From Streptococcus sp. X13SY08 (GTDB lineage Bacteria; Bacillota; Bacilli; Lactobacillales; Streptococcaceae): DNA of 64,000 nucleotides. A program made the position numbers and the translations under genes. This document shows, piece by piece, positions 1-8,262 of this stretch (within the stretch, counting starts at the first letter, position 1; each line of letters opens with the position of its first letter). Location of the stretch: assembly GCF_001182825.2 (NCBI RefSeq), contig NZ_LFYO02000002.1, forward strand, positions 62,001 to 126,000, read 5' to 3'. The notes beneath the pieces were generated by a model. The model was not told the origin of the DNA and made no database searches. It saw only the letters and a list, made by a program, of their open reading frames with translations.

Positions 1-1496
1 TTGTGCAATTTGGTTTCGACCATGCATTTGATGTGCGCGACGCTCTCAAAGTGGAACCACGTGTGGCTGAGTCACCATTTGATTCAGATCGTAAACTCAT
101 GTCAACCATTCATCGTTTGGAAAGTGGCAAATTCTTGGTTGCCGTTAAAGGTGCACCAGACCAACTGCTCAAACGCGTCACACAAATTGAAGAAAATGGC
201 ACTATCCGTCCGATTACAGATGCAGATAAAGAAGCTATTTTAACGACTAATAAATCACTTGCCAAACAAGCCCTACGTGTCCTCATGATGGCTTACAAGT
301 ACGGAGATACGATTCCAGTAATGGAAACAGAAATCGTCGAAAACAATCTTGTCTTCTCTGGTTTGGTTGGGATGATTGACCCTGAGCGTCCAGAAGCTGC
401 GAAAGCCGTTGCTGTTGCGAAAGAAGCTGGTATCCGTCCAATCATGATTACCGGTGACCATCAAGATACAGCAGAAGCTATTGCCAAACGTCTTGGAATA
501 ATCGATCCAAACGATACGGAAGACCATGTCTTTACTGGGGCTGAGCTCAATGAGCTTTCAGACGAAGAATTCCAAAAAATCTTCAAACAATACTCAGTAT
601 ATGCGCGTGTATCACCTGAACATAAAGTTCGTATCGTAAAAGCTTGGCAAAATGAGGGTAAAGTCGTTGCCATGACTGGTGATGGTGTCAATGATGCGCC
701 ATCTCTTAAAACAGCAGATATCGGTATTGGTATGGGTATCACTGGTACAGAAGTTTCCAAAGGTGCTTCTGACATGGTCCTTGCGGACGATAACTTTGCA
801 ACCATTATCGTAGCCGTTGAAGAAGGCCGTAAAGTCTTCTCAAATATTCAAAAAACGGTTCAATACTTGCTTTCAGCTAATATCGCTGAAGTATTGACTA
901 TCTTCCTTGCAACCCTCTTTGGCTGGGATGTGCTTGAACCAGTTCACCTCTTGTGGATCAACTTGGTAACAGATACCCTTCCTGCCATCGCTCTTGGTAT
1001 GGAGCCAGCTGAGCCTGGTGTCATGAAACACAAACCTCGTGGACGTAACTCAAGCTTCTTCTCTGGTGGTGTTCTTGGTGCCGTAGCTTATCAAGGCCTC
1101 TTCCAAGCAGCGCTTGTACTTGGTGTTTACGGCTGGGCGATCTTTAACCCAGTTCATATGACTTATGAAGAAATCCATGCGGATGCTTTGACAATGGCCT
1201 ACGCGACCCTTGGTCTTATCCAGTTAGTACATGCCTTTAACGTGAAATCTGTTTACCAATCTGTCTTTACAGTAGGACCATTCAAGAATAAAACCTTTAA
1301 CTGGGGTATCTTAGGCTCGCTTATCCTTTTGGTTGCGACCTTGACAGTTCCATTCTTGGAAAAAATCTTCCACGTTTCACATCTTGACTTGTCACAATGG
1401 GCAGTTGTTGTCATTGGTAGCTTTGCCATGTTTATCTTGGTAGAAATCGTGAAATTTATCCAACGTAAACTTGGACATGATGCAAAAGCTATTTAA
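1..1496 (+). CDS. Cation-transporting P-type ATPase, calcium type (3' part)
   Basis: C-terminal ~498 residues of a P2-type ATPase; the N-terminus and the phosphorylated Asp lie before the window. Visible: nucleotide-binding KGAPDQLL near residue 49, TGDHQDTA, and the hinge motif MTGDGVNDAPSLK near residue 226, followed by about six hydrophobic transmembrane segments including LLWINLVTDTLPAIALG. This matches the PacL/PMR1 calcium-export group (CaxP in pneumococcus). It uses ATP to drive cation efflux at the membrane. Frame is open to a TAA at the end and a strong terminator follows. The exact ion is inferred from family resemblance. Confidence 0.9.
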   Translation, partial: VQFGFDHAFDVRDALKVEPRVAESPFDSDRKLMSTIHRLESGKFLVAVKGAPDQLLKRVTQIEENGTIRPITDADKEAILTTNKSLAKQALRVLMMAYKYGDTIPVMETEIVENNLVFSGLVGMIDPERPEAAKAVAVAKEAGIRPIMITGDHQDTAEAIAKRLGIIDPNDTEDHVFTGAELNELSDEEFQKIFKQYSVYARVSPEHKVRIVKAWQNEGKVVAMTGDGVNDAPSLKTADIGIGMGITGTEVSKGASDMVLADDNFATIIVAVEEGRKVFSNIQKTVQYLLSANIAEVLTIFLATLFGWDVLEPVHLLWINLVTDTLPAIALGMEPAEPGVMKHKPRGRNSSFFSGGVLGAVAYQGLFQAALVLGVYGWAIFNPVHMTYEEIHADALTMAYATLGLIQLVHAFNVKSVYQSVFTVGPFKNKTFNWGILGSLILLVATLTVPFLEKIFHVSHLDLSQWAVVVIGSFAMFILVEIVKFIQRKLGHDAKAI

Positions 1497-1507
1497 TTTA
1501 TCAAAAA

Positions 1508-1540
1508 GAAAAATCAGATCCGTAGAGATCTGATTTTTTT
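1508..1540. terminator. Bidirectional intrinsic terminator
   Basis: Stem AATCAGATC / GATCTGATT with a short loop and T7 on the plus strand. It ends the calcium ATPase transcript and overlaps the end of the convergent tetR remnant. Confidence 0.85.
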
Positions 1541-2066
1541 ATATTTCAACAGAAGTATGAATCATATTAGCAATTTGGCGGCTGGACTCTTGAAAATCCG
1601 TGCGAATCCAATTTTAAATAATACTTTTAATGGTGAGAACATAGAGATCAAAAGCAAATTTTTTAGGAATTTTGTAACCTTCTTCTAGCTGTTTTTCTAA
1701 ATTTTGGATGTCGGATTGCTTGATAATCTGACAGATATAATCTGTTACAATCTTATCAAAATCGGGGTAATAGGTGAGCCATGTAGAAAAAAAGCTCGAT
1801 TTTCGCGGATATAATCCAACATTTCAGTGAGAACGGCTCTGTGAAAGAGTAGGTTCTGATTCAAAATAATCTTAATTTGGTCCAAAGAATGTGTGAGAGA
1901 ATCCTTCAACAAACTATCGCGACTATCGAAGTAGTGATAGAAAGTTGTTCGACTAACTTGGGAGGCTTTAACAATGTCAGTGATTGTGATGGTTTCCAAG
2001 GGTTGTGTTTGTAACAAATGAATAAAACCTTGAATGATCTTGACCTCTGCTTTGGATTTTTTTCAT
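1539..2066 (-). pseudogene. TetR-family regulator, decayed
   Basis: A TetR-type helix-turn-helix is readable (ITDIVKASQVSRTTFYHYF), so this was a DNA-binding repressor. Three lesions are visible: just after the ATG an A7 run puts the start out of frame with the HTH (A6 would restore it); near 1785 the frame shifts after RENRAFF, with the downstream part (YPDFDKIVTDYICQ) in another frame; and an in-frame TAA near 1613 precedes a typical TetR end (NWIRTDFQESSRQIANM). It is divergent from the TM2 gene at 2318. Ligand and target are unknown. Three lesions, one a nonsense codon, make real decay more plausible here than elsewhere. Confidence 0.75.
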
Positions 2067-2317
2067 ATCATCTCCACCTTACTGCTTTATTCTGCCCCGA
2101 AATGGATTAGAAACTGTACAAATCAAGGCAATTTGTAAAGGAAAATATACCAAAAAAAGTTGAATAATACCAGTTCTATGTCTGGTTTCCGCACGATGAA
2201 TATTTAAAAATCTATAAAAAACATGCAAAGCGAATATTCACGGATAAGTGCCAGTCGAAAATTGATATTTCACCTTGTATATGCTATGATAAAAAAGAGC
2301 AATAAAGGAGAAATAAT

Positions 2318-3071
2318 ATGAATTACGCACAAACTTATTTAATGGCAAATATGAGTTCTTTTCCATCAGAGCAAATTCCAATTATCCAACGCGAGCTGGA
2401 ACAGTTGGATGAACAGGCTGCAGCGCGCTTTGATGGTGACGGATGTCAAAAATCCTACGGTAGCCCTATTGTTGGCTCTATTTTTGGGAGAATTTGGTGC
2501 TGACCGTTTTTACATTGGCAATAAGGAACTGGGTTTTGGGAAATTAGCCCTCTTTATTGTCTCGTTTGTTACTCTTTTTATCATTATTGGTTTCATTTTA
2601 TTTCCTATTCTGTTTATCTGGAAAATTATTGACTGTATATTAATTATGGGAGCTTGTCGTCAGGCTAATTTTGAGCGTCTAATGCTGAATTTGAATATTC
2701 AAAAAGCACAAGCGGCTGCTACAACTCCAGTTTCTTCAGTATCACCTGCTCTTACTAAAGACGTGAATGATAGCCAAGAAAATCAGGTGCTACAAAGAGA
2801 AGGAGTAGTTCTTGCAGCACAAGAGCAAGTGGATATTGAGACTGAAAAAGAAGTTCCAGTGATGGAAGAAAAAGTTTCTGAAACACAAGAAATCCTAGAA
2901 GCGGAGCAACAAGAATTCACAGCTGAAGAAACTTTTGAGGTAGCGGATGTGGAGACGGTTGAAGTAGCGCAGAGTTTAGAAGAACAGCCAGAAACTGAAA
3001 TCGAATTGGAAGATTTGGTAAGCCAGGAAGAACTAAATCACTCCATTCCAGTCCAAGAAAAAGAAAATTAA
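2318..3071 (+). pseudogene. TM2-domain membrane protein with Glu-rich tail (frameshifted)
   Basis: Two frames make one protein: an N-terminal part (MNYAQTYLMANMSSFPSE) to about 2435, then a TM2 domain in another frame (NPTVALLLALFLGEFGADRFYIG, second helix LFIVSFVTLFIIIGF), then ~110 acidic residues rich in Glu, Val and Gln. A CG dinucleotide loss in the GCAGCGCGC stretch would explain the shift. The N-terminal half matches the intact paralogue immediately downstream, so the pair arose by duplication. TM2 proteins have no defined biochemical role; the acidic tail is probably cytoplasmic. ATG has AAAGGAG upstream. Confidence 0.75.
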
Positions 3072-3089
3072 AAAGAAAAGAGAGATAAT

Positions 3090-3446
3090 ATGTCATCATT
3101 TGCAGATTCATACATTGCCGCTAATGCAGGAAATCTTCCGTCAGAAGCCCTCCCTGCTCTTCGTAATCGCTTAGCCAGTTTGTCAAAAGATCAAAAAGCC
3201 TATGTCCTAGCCGCTGATTTGAAGAATCCAGTCGTTGCCTTAATTTTTTCATTCTTTTTAGGTGGATTTGGGGCAGACCGTTTTTATATCGGTCAAGTAG
3301 GTCTTGGGGTAGCTAAACTACTTTTATCTTGGGTGACCTTGGGAATCTGGCCTTTGGTGGATTTGTTCCTTATCATGGGGGCAACTAAGCAAGTCAACTT
3401 ACAACGCTTGAATGAAGTATTGGCTATAGCTAGTAGGGTTGCTTAA
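3090..3446 (+). CDS. TM2-domain membrane protein
   Basis: 118 residues, intact. N-terminal ~40 soluble residues, then the TM2 hairpin: NPVVALIFSFFLGGFGADRFYIG, the GADRFY turn motif, and a second helix around LSWVTLGIWPLVDLFLIMG. Paralogue of the preceding gene without its acidic tail; only 18 nt separate them, so they are likely co-transcribed. SD-like AGAGA before ATG. Function unknown; it should sit in the cytoplasmic membrane. Confidence 0.85.
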   Translation: MSSFADSYIAANAGNLPSEALPALRNRLASLSKDQKAYVLAADLKNPVVALIFSFFLGGFGADRFYIGQVGLGVAKLLLSWVTLGIWPLVDLFLIMGATKQVNLQRLNEVLAIASRVA

Positions 3447-3478
3447 AAAAGTCGGAATTGTAAAGAATTTGACACATA

Positions 3479-3527
3479 AGAGAGGTTTCGTTAGGGAATT
3501 GTAACCTAAGCAGCCTCTTTTTTTGCT
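3479..3527 (+). terminator. Intrinsic terminator after TM2 genes
   Basis: Long stem AGAGG..TTAGG / CCTAA..CCTCT followed by T7, directly before a TATAAT element for the next gene. Confidence 0.75.
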
Positions 3528-3590
3528 ATAATGATCAAATGCCCAAAAGAGCTTAACTGTTAAATTGGCAAATGTGGGCTTTTTTGCTAA
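3527..3590 (+). promoter_or_regulatory. queG promoter and leader hairpin with T-tract
   Basis: TATAAT with GC upstream at about 3528 is followed, before the queG ATG, by GCCCA...TGGGC closing a ~30-nt loop and then T6. A terminator-like hairpin inside a short leader suggests attenuation. The sequence does not match the preQ1-I or preQ1-II riboswitch consensus I know. Confidence 0.45.
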
Positions 3591-3600
3591 GATAAAGCTG

Positions 3601-4728
3601 ATGAATATTAAAGAAGAAATCAAAAAATTAGCCCAAGAAATTGGGATTTCAAAGATTGGTTTTACTACGGCAGATGATTTTGCTTATTTAGAAAAATCCT
3701 TGCAGGCCGCAGCAGAAGAAGGACGAACGACAGGCTTTGAGCACAAGAATATTGCAGAACGAATTGATCCCAAGCTGACCATGGCGTCAGCTAAGAGTAT
3801 CATTTCTATCGACGTCGCTTATCCACGCTTCCTACCGCAGCAACCACAGAAAACCCAGTATAAGCGTGGGAAAATTACGCCAAATTCTTGGGGGATGGAC
3901 TACCACTATATTATGCAGGATAAGTTGGAGCGCTTGGCTCGAGGAATCGAGGCTTTGATAGCTGACTTTGAGTACAAGGGTATGGTGGACACGGGTGCGC
4001 TGGTAGACACAGCAGTTGCCAGACGTGCGGGGACAGGCTTTATCGGCAAAAATGGTCTAGTTATTTCCAAGGAATTTGGTTCCTATATATTTTTGGGGGA
4101 GTTGATTACTAACTTGGAAATTGAACCAGATAGTCCTGTGGACTATGGTTGTGGTGACTGTAACCGTTGCGTAGAGGCTTGCCCGACATCTTGCTTGCTG
4201 GGAGATTCGACTATGGATGCTAGACGTTGTCTTTCTTTCCAGACCCAGGATAAAGGGATGATGGATTTGGAATTCCGCAAGAAAATCAAAACGGTCATTT
4301 ATGGTTGTGATATTTGTCAGATTTGCTGTCCTTATAATAAAGGGGTAGCAAGCCCACCTGTGGTTGAGATTGATCCGGATTTGGCGCAGCCAGAGTTGAT
4401 TCCATTCTTGGAATTATCCAACAGCCAATTCAAGGAAAAATTTGGCATGATTGCAGGATCCTGGCGAGGAAAAAATATTCTTCAGCGGAATGCCATCATC
4501 GCTTTAGCCGATAGTCGTGACCGCTCTGCTATTCCCAAACTCCTTGAAATCATCGATAAAAAACAAAATCCAGTCCATATGGCAACCGCTATCTGGGCTT
4601 TGGGAGAGCTGGTTAAGCAACCAAACGAGGCGATGGTGGAATTTATTGAGAAAATTCAATCGGAACATGAGGAAGCGATGGTAGAGAAGGCAGCATTTTT
4701 AGCCCTAGCGAAAGCGGCACAAGTATGA
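3601..4728 (+). CDS. queG: Epoxyqueuosine reductase QueG
   Basis: 375 residues. QueG reduces epoxyqueuosine to queuosine in the wobble position of Asn, Asp, His and Tyr tRNAs, using cobalamin and two [4Fe-4S] clusters. The two cluster motifs are present: CGDCNRCVEACPTSC near residue 184 and CDICQICCPYN near residue 236. The C-terminal ~90 residues (IPKLLEIIDKKQNPVHMATA) form the HEAT-like tRNA-binding repeat of longer QueG proteins. The start MNIKEEIKK is preferred over an upstream in-frame codon that lies inside the leader hairpin. queA, the preceding pathway step, is at 42-43 kb. Confidence 0.93.
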   Translation: MNIKEEIKKLAQEIGISKIGFTTADDFAYLEKSLQAAAEEGRTTGFEHKNIAERIDPKLTMASAKSIISIDVAYPRFLPQQPQKTQYKRGKITPNSWGMDYHYIMQDKLERLARGIEALIADFEYKGMVDTGALVDTAVARRAGTGFIGKNGLVISKEFGSYIFLGELITNLEIEPDSPVDYGCGDCNRCVEACPTSCLLGDSTMDARRCLSFQTQDKGMMDLEFRKKIKTVIYGCDICQICCPYNKGVASPPVVEIDPDLAQPELIPFLELSNSQFKEKFGMIAGSWRGKNILQRNAIIALADSRDRSAIPKLLEIIDKKQNPVHMATAIWALGELVKQPNEAMVEFIEKIQSEHEEAMVEKAAFLALAKAAQV

Positions 4729-4777
4729 TACAATAAAGAGAATAATGTCCATTTGGACAAGAAAAAATGAGGTAGTA

Positions 4778-5809
4778 ATGGATACAACAGAAATTCGACA
4801 AAAAATTGAAGAGCTCGAGGCCAAATTGAACTCATTCAGGGGGTCTCTTTGACTTAGACGGTCTAGAGGAAGAAATTGCCATCTTGGAAAACAAGATGAC
4901 GGAGCCAGATTTTTGGAACGATAATTTGGCAGCTCAAAAAACTTCGCAAGAACTCAATGAGCTCAAGGCGACCTATACAAATTTCCATCAAATGATTGAA
5001 TTATTTGATGATTCACAAATCTTGCTAGATTTCTTGGCAGAAGATGAATCTGTTCGAGAGGAATTGAGCGCTACGACCACAACAATGCCATCTTGGAAAT
5101 TCATCCAGGATCAGGTGGCACAGAGGCTCAGGATTGGGGCGAAATGCTCATGCGCATGTATATGCGATTTGGAAATAGCAAAGGTTTTGCAGTTGAGACC
5201 TTGGACTATCAGGCAGGGGATGAGGCGGGCATTAAGTCCGTCACACTCAGCATTACAGGTCCTAACGCCTATGGTCTCTTGAAGTCTGAAATGGGTGTTC
5301 ACCGCTTGGTACGGATTTCTCCATTTGACTCTGCTAAACGTCGTCATACTTCCTTTACATCGGTAGAAGTGATGCCGGAATTGGATGACACCATCGAGGT
5401 AGAGATTCGTGATGACGAGATTAAAATGGACACCTTCCGAAGTGGTGGTGCTGGTGGACAGAACGTCAATAAGGTTTCAACTGGTGTACGTCTGACCCAT
5501 ATTCCGACAGGGACTGTCACTCAATCAACGGTGGATCGTACCCAATATGGGAACCGAGACCGTGCTCTCAAACTCTTGCAGGCAAAACTCTATCAAATGG
5601 AGCAAGAGAAGAAGGCGGCAGAGGTGGATGCTTTGAAAGGTGATAAGCGAGAAATTACATGGGGCAGCCAAATTCGCTCCTATGTCTTTACACCTTACAC
5701 TATGGTGAAGGATCACCGAACCAATTTTGAAGTAGCACAGGTTGACAAGGTCATGGATGGAGACATCGAAGGCTTTATTGATGCCTATCTTAAGTGGCGA
5801 ATCAGCTAG
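4778..5809 (+). pseudogene. prfB: Peptide chain release factor 2 (programmed frameshift, plus internal gap)
   Basis: RF2 terminates translation at UGA and UAA. Frame 0 encodes [20 protein letters not shown] and stops at an in-frame TGA (codon 25), after which +1 slippage reads [15 protein letters not shown]; this is the normal RF2 autoregulation. A second break near 5085 is not normal: after [10 protein letters not shown] the sequence jumps to the [16 protein letters not shown] segment in another frame, so about 22 residues (roughly 65 nt) of the coiled domain are missing. The GGQ loop ([11 protein letters not shown]) and C-terminus are intact. RF2 is essential, so the gap is probably a sequence error. 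Operon with ftsEX. Confidence 0.9.
4839..4853 (+). promoter_or_regulatory. prfB: Programmed +1 ribosomal frameshift site of prfB
   Basis: AGGGGG (internal Shine-Dalgarno) followed closely by TCT CTT TGA C: the slippery CTT codon before UGA-C is the classic RF2 autoregulatory signal. When RF2 is scarce, the ribosome slips to read GAC and continues. Confidence 0.95.
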
Positions 5810-5859
5810 TCCAAATAAACAGAAAGGCTGTTTTTCGAAAAAAAGAACAGAAACATCTA

Positions 5860-6552
5860 ATGGGAATTATAGAAATGAAGGACGTCTCCAAGAAATATGG
5901 AAACGGAACGACTGCCTTACGAAATGTATCAGTCAATGTTGAAGCAGGGGAATTTGCCTATATCGTAGGTCCTTCCGGGGCTGGTAAATCAACCTTTATT
6001 AAACTTCTTTACCGTGAGGAAAAGATTGACAAAGGGACTCTCAAAGTTGGAAAATTCTATCTTGGTAAAATCAAGAAAAAAGATATTCCAATGTTGCGCC
6101 GTAGTGTAGGGGTAGTCTTCCAGGACTACAAACTTTTACCACGTAAGACTGTTTTTGAAAACATCGCTTACGCTATGGAAGTTATCGGTGAAAAACCGCG
6201 TAACATTAAAAAGCGTGTCATGGAAGTCTTAGATTTGGTTGGTCTCAAACACAAAATTCGTTCTTTCCCGAATGAATTATCAGGTGGGGAACAGCAGCGT
6301 ATCGCGATTGCGCGTGCCATTGCTAATAACCCAAAAGTCTTGATTGCTGATGAGCCAACAGGAAATTTGGACCCAGAAAATTCATGGGAAATCATGAATC
6401 TTTTAGAGCGTATTAACTTGCAAGGGACTACAATTTTGATGGCTACCCACAATAGTCAAATCGTAAACACACTCCGCCACCGCGTTATCGCAATCGAAGA
6501 CGGTCGAGTGGTACGTGATGAAGTAGAAGGAGAGTACGGATACGATGATTAG
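5860..6552 (+). CDS. ftsE: Cell division ATP-binding protein FtsE
   Basis: 230 residues. ABC ATPase that with FtsX activates peptidoglycan hydrolases (PcsB in streptococci) at the septum. Walker A GPSGAGKST near residue 39, Q-loop VVFQDYKLLP, signature LSGGEQQR, Walker B VLIADEPTGNLD, H-loop MATHN. ATG at 5860 is chosen because MGIIEMKDVSKKYG is the usual FtsE start. It follows prfB by 50 nt and overlaps ftsX by 8 nt, so it is translationally coupled to it. Confidence 0.95.
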   Translation: MGIIEMKDVSKKYGNGTTALRNVSVNVEAGEFAYIVGPSGAGKSTFIKLLYREEKIDKGTLKVGKFYLGKIKKKDIPMLRRSVGVVFQDYKLLPRKTVFENIAYAMEVIGEKPRNIKKRVMEVLDLVGLKHKIRSFPNELSGGEQQRIAIARAIANNPKVLIADEPTGNLDPENSWEIMNLLERINLQGTTILMATHNSQIVNTLRHRVIAIEDGRVVRDEVEGEYGYDD

Positions 6553-7474
6553 ACGATTTTTAAGACATTTTGTTGAGTCGCTGAAAAGCCTCAAACGAAA
6601 TGGTTGGATGACCATTGCAGCAATCTCTTCAGTGACCATTACTCTGACTTTGGTGGGAATTTTTGCCTCTGTTATTTTAAATACGGCAAAGCTGGCTTCT
6701 GACTTGGAAAACAATGTTCGAATTAATGTTTACCTGCGTGCGGACAGCACAGATCAGCAAGAAAACATTGTGAACGAAGCTGGGGAAACCGTAAAAAATG
6801 AGAGTTTCCAAGAAGTGTACAATCAAATTGTTGCGACTGAACATGTGGAAAGTGTGACCTATTCTAGTAAGGATGAGCAGCTTAAACATCTAACAGAAAC
6901 CTTGGGGGACACATGGAATCTTTTCCAAGGGGACGCTAATCCGCTTTACGATGCTTATATTATTGATACGACAGAGCCGCAGTATGTGAAACCTGTAGCA
7001 GAAGCGCTTTCGAAAATTGATGGCATTACAGAAGTTCGTGACGGGGAAGTTCAGACAGAACGCATTTTCAAACTGGCTGACATGGTTCGTACATGGGGAT
7101 TTGCGGCAACAGCTCTTTTGCTCTTTACAGCGGTCTTCTTGATTTCAAATACCATTCGCATTACCATTATCTCCCGTAGTCGTGAAATTCAAATCATGCG
7201 TTTGGTGGGAGCGAAGAATTCTTATATACGAGGTCCATTCCTCTTGGAAGGTGCCTGGGTAGGGCTTCTCGGAGCAATTATTCCATCTATTTTGGTTTAT
7301 TTCATTCATCAAGCAATCTTTACTTCTGTCAATGCTAGCTTAGCATCGCAGAATCTATCCCTCATTCCTCAAAATATCTTCATTCCTGGAATGATTGGGA
7401 GTCTCTTTGTAGTAGGTGTCGTTATCGGTGCCCTTGGGTCAACCATCTCTATGAGCCGTTACTTGAAGATTTAA
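6545..7474 (+). CDS. ftsX: Cell division permease FtsX
   Basis: 309 residues, intact. Four transmembrane segments: one near residues 20-45 (MTIAAISSVTITLTLVGIF), then a ~130-residue extracellular domain, then three helices in the C-terminal FtsX/MacB domain (ALLLFTAVFLISNTIRI, LLGAIIPSILVYFI, IGSLFVVGVVIGALG). The large loop is the part known to contact PcsB in streptococci. Overlaps ftsE and ends before a terminator. Confidence 0.95.
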   Translation: MIRRFLRHFVESLKSLKRNGWMTIAAISSVTITLTLVGIFASVILNTAKLASDLENNVRINVYLRADSTDQQENIVNEAGETVKNESFQEVYNQIVATEHVESVTYSSKDEQLKHLTETLGDTWNLFQGDANPLYDAYIIDTTEPQYVKPVAEALSKIDGITEVRDGEVQTERIFKLADMVRTWGFAATALLLFTAVFLISNTIRITIISRSREIQIMRLVGAKNSYIRGPFLLEGAWVGLLGAIIPSILVYFIHQAIFTSVNASLASQNLSLIPQNIFIPGMIGSLFVVGVVIGALGSTISMSRYLKI

Positions 7475-7480
7475 AACATA

Positions 7481-7508
7481 AAAAAAGCCCTATTGGGCTT
7501 TTTCTTTT
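7481..7508. terminator. Terminator between ftsX and the convergent hydrolase gene
   Basis: AAGCCC TATT GGGCTT followed by T-rich TTTCTTTT, with A-rich sequence on the other side, so it can work both ways. Confidence 0.85.
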
Positions 7509-8144
7509 AGTTAAAAAATGGGTTAAAATTGCGCTCCTGTGCGATAGATGTGCTATAACCATGACCTGAATAGACTTTGTAGTGGCCTGGTAGGGTGAAG
7601 AGGTTATTCTTGATACCTGTCATCAAATCGTCAAAGTTGCTAGTTGGCAGATCGGTGCGGCCGACAGAATTGCGAAAGAGAGCATCACCTGTGAGAACCA
7701 ATTCTTCTTCCGGAAAAACAAAGGAAACGCCGCCGATGGAATGTCCAGATGTTTGTACAACTGTGAATGTAAAACCGTCCAAATTGTAAGGTGTATCATA
7801 GGGGAAGGCTTCCTCAGCTGGTTTCAAAACGACATCTTCCATGTCATCGTGACGAGGGAGACCGGATAAATTCATTTGCGGGTCAAAGAGCCAGGACGCT
7901 TCACTTTCTGCCACGTAAACAGAGGTGGTTGACCGAAAGTTTCACGGACCAAATCCAGACTCAAAATATGATCATAGTGAGTATGAGTGAGGAGAATGGC
8001 GGAAATGGGCTTGGCAATCTCTTCTATTTTACATTTAATCTTATTCCAGTCACTACCTGAATCAATAAGGATCAGATAGCTATCATTTTCAAGGTAGTAA
8101 GTGTTTTCGCCTGCGATTTCATTGATGGTACGATGGATTTTCAT
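7507..8144 (-). pseudogene. Metallo-beta-lactamase-fold hydrolase, glyoxalase II-like (frameshifted)
   Basis: Two frames give one ~212-residue enzyme. N-terminal part holds the metal motif HTHYDH and LIDSGSDW; the second part holds GHSIGGVSF, LTGDALF and the C-terminal YSGHGYST, the remaining metal ligands. The break lies near 7905 between FGQPPLF and VAESEASWLF, where a T3 instead of T4 explains a single-base shift. Such proteins hydrolyse thioesters like S-lactoylglutathione, but the streptococcal substrate is not known. An SD (GGAGAG) precedes the ATG on the minus strand. Confidence 0.85.
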
Positions 8145-8249
8145 GAGCTCTCCTCCAAACTTCTTTTCTCTAGTCTAACAAAATTCTTCAGTCTTTGCAG
8201 GAAATAGCTCTGCTATGTACGGATGATGGGATAGAAACTTGATTTATGA

Positions 8250-8262
8250 TATAATCTAGGTA
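8250..8262 (+). promoter_or_regulatory. Extended -10 promoter, leaderless dinG transcript
   Basis: TGATATAAT (TG-n-TATAAT) ends 6 nt before the dinG ATG, which places the transcription start at the start codon. There is no room for a Shine-Dalgarno between them. Confidence 0.6.

Noticed and set aside
461..805. Long minus-strand ORF within the calcium ATPase
   Set aside because: Composition (Ser/Pro/Thr mixture) is that of an antisense shadow of a codon-biased gene; no SD.
3540..3600. preQ1 riboswitch ahead of queG
   Set aside because: The leader lacks the preQ1-I stem with ACACCC and A-rich tail and does not match preQ1-II; kept only as an unexplained hairpin.
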